Below are positions 1-4,901 of a stretch of DNA of 5,486 bases, piece by piece. Numbering within the stretch: the stretch's first letter is position 1; the number at the start of each line of letters is the position of its first letter. A program made the translations under genes and the position numbers. The DNA lies in contig JAOUOQ010000135.1 in assembly GCA_029880275.1 (NCBI GenBank), positions 1 through 5,486 on the forward strand, written 5' to 3'. This DNA comes from Candidatus Aminicenantota bacterium. Lineage in GTDB: Bacteria; Acidobacteriota; B3-B38; Guanabaribacteriales; B3-B38. The notes beneath the pieces are model-generated. The model made no database searches. It saw only the letters and a program-made list of their open reading frames with translations, and had not been told where the DNA came from.

Positions 1-90
1 GGCAAGATGAGAGACGAGCTGGTAAGGCTCAGCATCCAGGAGCTGGAAAAGAAGATAGAAAAGCTTCAAATGGCTGAAGAATCCTCTTAA
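1..90 (+). CDS. C-terminal fragment of an unidentified protein (5' end outside the window)
   Basis: The frame opens at base 1 and gives 29 residues before a TAA stop at 88-90. The peptide is highly charged and lacks cysteine and proline. Leucine and isoleucine recur every three to four residues between charged ones, as in the stretch LSIQELEKKIEKL, so it probably forms an amphipathic or coiled-coil helix at the end of a longer protein. No Shine-Dalgarno sequence or start codon is visible, and the first ATG (codon 3) has no supporting signal, so I take it as truncated by the window edge. The tail is too short to name a family. It is read in the same direction as the small membrane gene at 247 but is separated from it by a promoter, so the two are probably not one operon. 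Confidence 0.55.
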   Translation, partial: GKMRDELVRLSIQELEKKIEKLQMAEESS

Positions 91-112
91 TTGTGAATAT
101 GACATTGGGGAA

Positions 113-150
113 GCAGGAGTAGTTAAAAACCACACTCCCTTGCCATTTTA
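113..150 (+). terminator. Weak candidate terminator after the first partial gene
   Basis: GCAGGAGT at 113-120 can pair with ACTCC at 134-138 and TGC at 141-143, leaving a two-base bulge and a 13-base loop. The stem is followed by CATTTTATT, a modest T-rich stretch. It sits 23 bases after the stop codon and just before the promoter of the next gene, where a terminator would be expected. The stem is imperfect and the T-tract is interrupted, so this is tentative. Confidence 0.3.
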
Positions 151-155
151 TTACC

Positions 156-183
156 TTGACAAATTGTATAAAGAAAGGATAAT
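156..183 (+). promoter_or_regulatory. Sigma70-type promoter for the small membrane protein gene
   Basis: A perfect -35 box TTGACA (156-161) is followed after 16 bases by GATAAT (178-183), which matches the consensus -10 box at five of six positions. An overlapping alternative, TAATAT at 180-185, has an 18-base spacer. Transcription would begin near 190, leaving a leader of about 55 bases before the ATG at 247. The position between two same-strand genes suits an independent promoter. Confidence 0.65.
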
Positions 184-246
184 ATTTTAATAATAGGAGC
201 TTTTGGTCAGGAAGTATATATTTGCAATAGAAGAAGGGAGAGGCTT

Positions 247-618
247 ATGGTCAAATGGTGGGATGAGAAAGGTGAGGGAGCGCTGAAGTTCATTATAGTC
301 CTTATTATTATAGGGCTTGCCTTCTACCTACTGGCTAAGTTCTTTCCCACCTTCTGGAAGCCGTATGAATTTAAATCAACCCTCAAGCAAGAAGCGATGA
401 GCGCCTCCAGCCGATCCGGTTACGAAAAGGAGCTTCAAAAGCGATTGATTGAGAAAGCCCAGGAGCTGGGGCTCAAAATTGACCCCTCCAATCTCACCAT
501 AGAAATAATGAACCAGAGAATTAGAATCGTAGCTGATTACTATATGGAAGTACAAACTCTCTTTGGTACATTCAATCGGCACTTCGTGCAGAAGGTGGAA
601 AATCCTATATACCAATAG
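247..618 (+). CDS. Small single-pass membrane protein of unknown function
   Basis: This encodes 123 residues. A short charged N-terminus (1-14, with a WW pair) is followed by one very hydrophobic segment at about residues 13-33 ending in FFP, then a soluble domain. Residues 58-77 look like a helix (YEKELQKRLIEKAQELGLKI), and 80-115 look like alternating beta strands. There is no cleavable signal peptide with a clear cleavage site, so a membrane anchor is likely. The plan of anchor, Phe-Pro, helix and strands resembles the DUF4845-type small membrane proteins. That is an impression of architecture and not a sequence match. The start is supported by AAGGGAG ending about eight bases before the ATG. 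The gene has its own strong promoter and is convergent with the cyclodeaminase gene. Its reality as a gene is quite sure, its role unknown. Confidence 0.8.
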   Translation: MVKWWDEKGEGALKFIIVLIIIGLAFYLLAKFFPTFWKPYEFKSTLKQEAMSASSRSGYEKELQKRLIEKAQELGLKIDPSNLTIEIMNQRIRIVADYYMEVQTLFGTFNRHFVQKVENPIYQ

Positions 619-692
619 CTCCTGCCCTACCCCATCAGGAGAGGCTCCCGGTCTATTTTAAGAAAAAGGAGTTGTTCTGTTTGAAATATCCC

Positions 693-1322
693 CTACTTTT
701 CCATCTTCTGCCTGACAGAGTCGAGCACCTGGCTCCTTAGCGTCATCCCATCCTGGGAGATTGATTTGATTTTAGCCTCCATTTCCTCGACGAAAGCGCT
801 ATCTTTGAGCGAAGGGAGGTTTATCCTCACATTCATGATAGCCCCTTCCAATCCCGCCCAGCAGGCAAGACAGCCTACCCCCAGGTCACTTATGGCATTA
901 GGATTCCCCTCCTCAACCACCTCCTGGCAGCTTTGCAGCAGCGAGAGACAGAGCTCGGCAGTCTGATAGGGGACCTCGGTGGCTTCTTTAAAGGCTTGCT
1001 GAAGAGCATCCTTCCGCCGCTGTATCTCCTGGTCGGTTGTTTTGGGCATCCGAAAGACTTGCATCACCCCATTAAAGGCTTCGGTGTCGCGGTCGCACAG
1101 TCTGCTGAGCTGAGAGCTGGTAGCCTCAGCGTTCCCTTTAACCTTCTGGAACTTTCCCTCTACCTCCTTGAACTTCTCCCTCCCCAGAGTGAGGTTACAG
1201 AACTTGATAATGAGCGAGGCTCCTGTCGCTCCCATAAGGGCGGCAATGCTGCCCCCGCCCGGGGTGGGATCGTCGGAGCCTGCCTTCTCCCATAGCTCTT
1301 TTACGCTTAAATCGGCTAACAT
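693..1322 (-). CDS. fchA: Formimidoyl-THF cyclodeaminase / methenyl-THF cyclohydrolase family protein (FTCD C-terminal domain type)
   Basis: This 209-residue protein has the typical length of the stand-alone cyclodeaminase family. Family marks are the glycine-rich PTPGGGS (19-25) and the following helix GATGASLIIKFCNLTLG (31-47), DRDTEAFNGVMQVFRMPK (77-94), the ATEVP segment (114-118), GNPNAISDLGVG (139-150) and NVRINL (164-169). The family forms 5,10-methenyl-THF, either by releasing ammonia from formimino-THF (cyclodeaminase) or by interconverting methenyl- and 10-formyl-THF (FchA cyclohydrolase). The fold is all-helical and cytosolic. The gene follows hutI by 62 bases on the same strand, which favours the cyclodeaminase role because HutI yields formiminoglutamate. 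No formiminotransferase domain is fused to it. The ATG is preceded by AAAGGAG about six bases upstream. Family assignment is firm; the choice between the two reactions is inferred from context. Confidence 0.9.
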   Translation of the reverse strand: MLADLSVKELWEKAGSDDPTPGGGSIAALMGATGASLIIKFCNLTLGREKFKEVEGKFQKVKGNAEATSSQLSRLCDRDTEAFNGVMQVFRMPKTTDQEIQRRKDALQQAFKEATEVPYQTAELCLSLLQSCQEVVEEGNPNAISDLGVGCLACWAGLEGAIMNVRINLPSLKDSAFVEEMEAKIKSISQDGMTLRSQVLDSVRQKMEK

Positions 1323-1384
1323 AAGATACTCCTTTAAGTTATGATTTTAATACCTCTTAAGAGATACAAACGGCGAGAAAAACT

Positions 1385-2674
1385 TCAGGGAAACGAACTC
1401 TGGTTTACTATTCTCTCTTCTCTTACCACAATCTTTCCATTTTTCACCACTGTATGGACATGATTTATGCCCCAGTGGTAGATAAGGTGCAGGTAGTTAG
1501 GTATGGAGCAGATAATGAAGTCGGCTTTCTTGCCCACCTCAATACTGCCAACCGACTCATGAAGCTCCACGGCATAGGCGCTGTTGATGGTAGCCGCATT
1601 GATAGCCTCCTCCGGGAATAAGCCCATCTCCAGACAGGCTAAAGCGATGGTGAGGGGCATTGATTCGTTCATCGCCGTTCCGGGATTGTAATCGGTGGCC
1701 AAGGCGACCGGAACACCGGCTTCTATCATTCTCCTCGCTGGAGCGTATCTTTTCAGTCGCAGGAAGAAATTGGAGCCAGGCAGCATCACCGCCGCCACAC
1801 CCTTCTCCGCCAATAGCTCGATTCCTCTGTCGGAGATGTAGTCCAGATGGTCGGCAGATGTCGCCCCCAGCTCAGCAGCTAACTCGGCGCCCCCCGAAGA
1901 TGTGAGCTGGTCAGCGTGGAGCTTGAGCATAAAGCCGAGCCGAGCTGCCGATTCCAGTATGGCTCTGCTTTGCTCTACGGAGAAAGCCCCCTCCTCGCAA
2001 AATACATCACAGAACTCCGCCAGCCCCTCCTCCCGTACCCTGGGAAGAAGCCTGGAGATGAGCAAATCGACATACTCCTCTTTTTGTGAGAGATATTCGG
2101 GGGGAAAGGTATGAGCACCCAGAAAGGTGTTGATAATATCAACAGGATGGCTTTGATGAAGCTCCCTGCCGATGCGGAGAAGCTTCAGTTCATCATCAAC
2201 GGTCAGTCCGTAGCCACTTTTCGCCTCGCAGGTGGTAGTCCCCAGGCAAAGCATGTGGTCCAATCTCCTTCGAGCATCTCGGAGCAGCTCCTGATAGCTG
2301 GCAGCTCTGGTGGCTCTCACGGTAGATAAAATCCCTCCCCCCGAGCGGGCAATCTCTTGGTAGCTCATTCCCCGCAGCCTCTGGATAAACTCCCCCTCGC
2401 GGCTTCCCCCGAATACAAGATGCGTGTGGCAATCCACCAGACCGGGCAAAACCACTGCTTCCGAGGCATCTATCATCTGGCAGCCCTCTTCTGGTGAGAC
2501 TTTCTCTCTGAAACCCTTCTCATCCCCCACATAGGTTATCTTACCCCTGTAGGAGGCAACCCATCCTTGAGTTAACGGCCCGATGTCCATCATCTGCTCT
2601 CTGAGCTTAGGAGCTTTGCCGCGGCAGGTTATCAACTGGCGGGCATTTTTTATTACCAGGTCGGCTTTTATCAC
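1385..2674 (-). CDS. hutI: Imidazolonepropionase
   Basis: This 429-residue amidohydrolase-superfamily enzyme hydrolyses 4-imidazolone-5-propionate to N-formimino-L-glutamate in histidine degradation, in the cytosol. The family's landmarks all appear in order: PGLVDCHTHLVFGGSR (77-92) with metal ligands H83 and H85, the substrate loop RSGGGILSTVRATR (110-123), TTTCEAKSGYGL (146-157), FLGAH (184-188), KLHADQ (251-256) with ligand H253, SADHLDY (273-279), LPGSNFFL (298-305) and ATDYNPGT (326-333) with ligand D328. The residue after HAD is Gln, where some homologues have Glu. The start is GTG; the N-terminal ADLVIKNARQLIT is what the family begins with, and no in-frame ATG lies upstream before the yggU end. 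The length is slightly above the usual 400-420. It lies 37 bases after yggU and 62 bases before the cyclodeaminase, so it is probably co-transcribed with both. Confidence 0.96.
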   Translation of the reverse strand: MIKADLVIKNARQLITCRGKAPKLREQMMDIGPLTQGWVASYRGKITYVGDEKGFREKVSPEEGCQMIDASEAVVLPGLVDCHTHLVFGGSREGEFIQRLRGMSYQEIARSGGGILSTVRATRAASYQELLRDARRRLDHMLCLGTTTCEAKSGYGLTVDDELKLLRIGRELHQSHPVDIINTFLGAHTFPPEYLSQKEEYVDLLISRLLPRVREEGLAEFCDVFCEEGAFSVEQSRAILESAARLGFMLKLHADQLTSSGGAELAAELGATSADHLDYISDRGIELLAEKGVAAVMLPGSNFFLRLKRYAPARRMIEAGVPVALATDYNPGTAMNESMPLTIALACLEMGLFPEEAINAATINSAYAVELHESVGSIEVGKKADFIICSIPNYLHLIYHWGINHVHTVVKNGKIVVREERIVNQSSFP

Positions 2675-2679
2675 TCTTG

Positions 2680-2690
2680 CCTTCTCCCTT
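2680..2690 (-). promoter_or_regulatory. Ribosome binding site that fixes the GTG start of hutI
   Basis: Read on the minus strand, this is AAGGGAGAAGG. The GGGAG core ends nine bases before the GTG at 2672-2674, and the second purine run GAAGG ends about five bases before it. The next possible ATG codons encode M28 and M29, which would remove the conserved first strand of the enzyme, so the GTG is preferred. Confidence 0.65.
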
Positions 2691-2711
2691 TTTTCTGTTT
2701 TTCCCCGGTCA

Positions 2712-3005
2712 CTAAAGCCAGGGGGATAGCTTCTCCAATATGGTTTTTTCGTCTATCCCTTTAATTTCCAATACTTTCCTCTTTTGTTTCTCTCCCATCC
2801 GCAGGCAAATGGATGAGCGGTCGATACCCAGTTTCTTGACCAGAAATGTGATGAGCTCCCGATTGGCAGCTCCGCCGACAGGCGGGGCAGTGAGCTTTAT
2901 CTTCAGTCGTCCCTCAATCACCCCCACTATCTCATTCTTGCTCGAGCGAGGCACCACAAGCACAGATAGGCTGATACCCTCCCTTGTTTTGATGAGCTTC
3001 AGCAT
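2712..3005 (-). CDS. yggU: DUF167 / YggU family protein
   Basis: The 97-residue product matches the small DUF167 family in length and motifs. These are an N-terminal strand with VVPRSSKNEIVG (17-28), then GRLKIKLTAPPVGGAANREL (32-51) containing the signature APPVGGAAN, then a C-terminal G-E-K-Q-K-R-K-V-L-E-I segment (71-81). The family folds as a small alpha/beta cytosolic protein; its biochemical role is not established. The gene begins 31 bases after yggT, in an order also seen in other bacteria. I see no clear Shine-Dalgarno sequence ahead of the ATG and no other in-frame start nearby, so initiation may depend on translation of yggT or be weak. The TAG stop lies inside a small hairpin shared with the leader of hutI. 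Confidence 0.93.
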   Translation of the reverse strand: MLKLIKTREGISLSVLVVPRSSKNEIVGVIEGRLKIKLTAPPVGGAANRELITFLVKKLGIDRSSICLRMGEKQKRKVLEIKGIDEKTILEKLSPWL

Positions 3006-3036
3006 AGCATTAACGGTTTTGATTAATCTATGGCTG

Positions 3037-3336
3037 TTAGAAAAGACTACGAGCCAGTCTCAACAGGCTGCTCACCAGAAGAATGCGGAGGATAAAAAGA
3101 GCCAGGAGCACTATCAGAGGGGATAGGTCCATCCCGCGGTATATAACCGGAAGTCGGCTTCTTATGGGTCGCAATACCGGCTCTGTCAGGCGATAGATCC
3201 ACCTTACCAGAGGATGATAGTAATAAGGGGTTATCCAGGAGATAACAGCTCGAGCGATGATAATCCAGATATAGAGAATTATCACCAAATTCAGAAGAAA
3301 GGCTATGGTCTCAATGAAACCAGCCAGAAGGGACAT
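3037..3336 (-). CDS. yggT: YggT family integral membrane protein
   Basis: The 99 residues contain two hydrophobic segments, at about 9-33 and 70-92, joined by a basic loop. That loop carries the family pattern: ISWITPYY (32-39), then LTEPVLRPIRSRLP (50-63) and GMDLSPLIVLLAL (68-80). Proteins of this family sit in the cytoplasmic membrane, where a role linked to osmotic or ion stress or to cell envelope and division has been proposed; the molecular function is unsettled. The gene starts only three bases after the yggS stop. Its Shine-Dalgarno GGGAGG lies in the last codons of yggS, eight bases from the ATG, so the two are translationally linked. Unlike the Gram-positive layout, no sepF lies between yggS and yggT. 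Confidence 0.92.
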   Translation of the reverse strand: MSLLAGFIETIAFLLNLVIILYIWIIIARAVISWITPYYYHPLVRWIYRLTEPVLRPIRSRLPVIYRGMDLSPLIVLLALFILRILLVSSLLRLARSLF

Positions 3337-3339
3337 ATC

Positions 3340-4044
3340 TTATTCCTCCCGAGGTCCGAAAACAGCTGTTCCCACCCTGACCATCGTCGCCCCTTCCTCG
3401 ATGGCAACCTCAAAATCGTGACTCATACCCATGGAGAGTTCTTTCAACTCTGCCGGGACTACCCCTTTGCGGTTAAGCTGGTCAACAAGCTGACGCAGGC
3501 GCTGGAAATAAGGGCGCACATCCTCCGGATTGGAGAAAAAGGGAGGCATAATCATGAGACCCTTGATGGTGAGGTTTTCCATCTCCCTTACTCTTTTCAC
3601 CAGCTCCTCCAGCTCACCTTCGGCGGTGCCAAATTTAGCCTCCTCTCCCGCCAGGTCTACCTGGATGAGCACCTCCATCCGTTTGGATAGAGCGGCGAGG
3701 TGTCGGTTGAGCTTCTCGGCAATGGAGAGCCGGTCGATAGAATGAATCGTATCGAAAAGCTCGGCTGCTCGCTTAGCCTTGTTCGACTGAAGATGCCCCA
3801 CCATATGCCAGGAGACCTCGGCTTCTATGTGAGGTATCTTCTGATGGGCTTCCTGAACTTTGTTCTCACCCAGAATGGTTATACCGGCGGCTATGGCTGC
3901 TCTGATATGCTCCAGCCCGAAGGATTTGGAGACGGCAACTAGCTTTATCTCATCGGGGTCTCTGCCTGCTCTTAGAGCCGCCTGGGCTATGCGCTCCTTT
4001 ACCCGATGGATATTCCCTCTGATTTCCTCAGATAATCTCTCCAT
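3340..4044 (-). CDS. yggS: YggS/PLPBP family pyridoxal phosphate homeostasis protein
   Basis: This 234-residue protein has the full family length. It is a single-domain, alanine-racemase-like barrel that binds PLP and buffers vitamin B6 and amino/keto acid pools in the cytosol, without known enzyme activity. The PLP lysine is expected to be K40 in LVAVSK (35-40). Other marks are GENKVQEA (59-66), WHMVGHLQSNK (79-89), HSID (101-104), KGLMIMPP (161-168), LSMGMSHDFEVAI (203-215) and the phosphate-binding end VRVGTAVFG (222-230). The ATG is the first possible ATG start, because an in-frame TAA lies just three codons upstream. No good Shine-Dalgarno sequence precedes it. It is the first gene of the proposed five-gene unit, about 75 bases downstream of the predicted transcription start. 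Confidence 0.95.
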   Translation of the reverse strand: MERLSEEIRGNIHRVKERIAQAALRAGRDPDEIKLVAVSKSFGLEHIRAAIAAGITILGENKVQEAHQKIPHIEAEVSWHMVGHLQSNKAKRAAELFDTIHSIDRLSIAEKLNRHLAALSKRMEVLIQVDLAGEEAKFGTAEGELEELVKRVREMENLTIKGLMIMPPFFSNPEDVRPYFQRLRQLVDQLNRKGVVPAELKELSMGMSHDFEVAIEEGATMVRVGTAVFGPREE

Positions 4045-4126
4045 ACTGTCTAATTATGTGTAAAAAGGGTAGTTTCACTTATTTAGTAAAAAGGTAAAAT
4101 CTCCCTTATGCAATAGAAACAAAGAA

Positions 4127-4155
4127 ATTGTAAAATAAAATCATCGTTTCGTCAA
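4127..4155 (-). promoter_or_regulatory. Sigma70-type promoter for the yggS-yggT-yggU-hutI-fchA run
   Basis: On the minus strand, TTGACG (4155-4150) is followed after exactly 17 bases by TACAAT (4132-4127). Each box matches its consensus at five of six positions. The predicted start is near 4120, giving a leader of about 75 AT-rich bases before yggS. No other clear promoter or terminator was found within the run, so this is probably the main promoter of all five genes. Confidence 0.65.
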
Positions 4156-4204
4156 TTCATTTCCCTGAAAATGAGACCACAGCATACGATTAAAAATAGG
4201 AGGG

Positions 4205-4240
4205 GCCCCCTTGGCCTTAAAGCCAAGGGGGCATGTTTTT
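4205..4240 (-). terminator. Intrinsic terminator of the zinc-ribbon gene
   Basis: GCCCCCTTGGC (4205-4215) and GCCAAGGGGGC (4222-4232) form a perfect 11-base-pair stem with a six-base loop. On the minus strand the stem begins seven bases after the TAA of the fmdB-like gene and is followed by CCCTCCTATTTTT. On the plus strand it is followed by ATGTTTTT, so it could stop transcription from either direction. It also insulates the yggS promoter just downstream. Confidence 0.85.
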
Positions 4241-4541
4241 AGGAGAGATTATGCCGTGAAGTGCTGCAATCACTGGACGCATGGCTACCATCACGGCAAC
4301 CCTCTTTAGAAGAGCTTTTGGTAGGAGAGGCTTTTACATCTTTATTATGATTCTTATTCTTCTTTGGACCATAATCGGTCACATACCACCCCGACCCTTT
4401 GAACTGCAGAACCGGGGCATGGAGAACTTTCTCGACTTCCCCTTTACATTTGGGGCAATATCGTAATGGTTTGTCTGAAAATTTTTGGATCACCTCGAAT
4501 CGCTTACCACACTTAAGGCACTGATAATCATACAACGGCAT
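4239..4541 (-). CDS. FmdB-type zinc ribbon protein
   Basis: The 100-residue product starts with the FmdB/CxxC zinc-ribbon signature MPLYDYQCLKCGKRFE (1-16). The metal site is two CxxC knuckles, C8/C11 and C29/C32. The family motif QFKGSGWYVTDY (46-57) follows. After residue 58 comes a lysine/asparagine-rich linker and a low-complexity tail rich in Ser, with two further Cys (82, 92) and two His (87, 97). Such small proteins were annotated as regulators from the methylotroph FmdB, but a general function is not known. The start is supported by AGGTAGGTG about six bases before the ATG. The gene has its own promoter and terminator and so appears monocistronic. Confidence 0.93.
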   Translation of the reverse strand: MPLYDYQCLKCGKRFEVIQKFSDKPLRYCPKCKGEVEKVLHAPVLQFKGSGWYVTDYGPKKNKNHNKDVKASPTKSSSKEGCRDGSHASSDCSTSRHNLS

Positions 4542-4577
4542 TTTTTACACCTACCTTTTCGATAAGGAAAGTTTTAT

Positions 4578-4605
4578 ATAATACCATATTACTTCCCATT
4601 GTCAA
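4578..4605 (-). promoter_or_regulatory. Sigma70-type promoter of the zinc-ribbon gene
   Basis: On the minus strand a perfect TTGACA (4605-4600) is followed after 16 bases by TATTAT (4583-4578), five of six matches. More TATA-like sequence follows, so the exact -10 box is uncertain. Transcription would start about 30 bases before the ATG at 4541. Confidence 0.65.
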
Positions 4606-4800
4606 GAGGGAAAATCATAAATGGTGGGGTATAGGAAAAGGAATTATGATATATTTTTATCTATTTCATCAAATGAAGATAAATAATCTATTTATTTTTA
4701 GCGCCCATTTTTGGCTCTTAGCGCACCTTTAGAATCTGACAAATACTTATTCATATTGAGGGAACAGATTAATAAAGGATTGTTAACAATTACCTCTCCT
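4606..4800. other. AT-rich intergenic stretch without a supported gene
   Basis: This is the main part of a gene-free interval of 360 bases (4542-4901). I see no conserved protein fragment on either strand. It holds two copies of a nine-base direct repeat, TTAGCGC followed by CC or AC, starting at 4699 and 4719. It also holds a perfect 12-base palindrome ATTGTTAACAAT at 4779-4790. A 21-codon plus-strand frame at 4621-4686 is not supported as a gene. It could be regulatory DNA or a decayed gene, but nothing visible decides this. Confidence 0.4.
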
Positions 4801-4845
4801 AAAAAAGGAGGGAAGGGGGCTATTTCGGCTCTCCCTTCCCCCTCC
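4801..4845 (-). terminator. Intrinsic terminator of the FG-GAP-like repeat gene
   Basis: On the minus strand GGA (4845-4843), a two-G bulge and GGGAAGGG (4840-4833) pair with CCCTTCCC (4817-4810) and TCC (4809-4807). Six T residues follow (4806-4801). The GC-rich stem plus uninterrupted T-run, 57 bases after the TGA stop, is a convincing intrinsic terminator for that gene. Confidence 0.8.
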
Positions 4846-4901
4846 GTCTGTTAAGAGAAGCAGATTTATTTCAGCTTCTTCCCCCTCAGGGTTTTTCTCT
4901 A

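Noticed and set aside
619..641. CTCCTG/CAGGAG inverted repeat between the convergent genes as a two-way terminator
   Set aside because: The stem has only six pairs, the loop is 11 bases and there is no T-run directly after it on either strand. A terminator is expected here but the sequence does not show one clearly.
672..731. Short TTG-started plus-strand frame after AAAAAGGAG
   Set aside because: It has about 19 codons, overlaps the end of the cyclodeaminase gene antisense, and nothing supports it other than a purine run.
933..1295. 120-codon open frame on the plus strand, antisense to the cyclodeaminase gene
   Set aside because: No recognisable motif or ribosome site. It lies wholly inside a confidently assigned gene and is explained by that gene's codon composition.
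2740..3126. 128-codon plus-strand frame opposite yggU and the end of yggT
   Set aside because: It spans a gene junction antisense to clear family members, and its sequence mirrors the complement of their motifs.
3214..3690. 158-codon plus-strand frame across yggT and yggS
   Set aside because: It is antisense to two well-conserved genes, has no domain pattern and no convincing start signal.
4621..4686. Plus-strand 21-residue frame starting with ATG after an AGAGGG sequence
   Set aside because: It is very short, lies next to the divergent promoter region of the zinc-ribbon gene, has no recognisable similarity and is compatible with chance.
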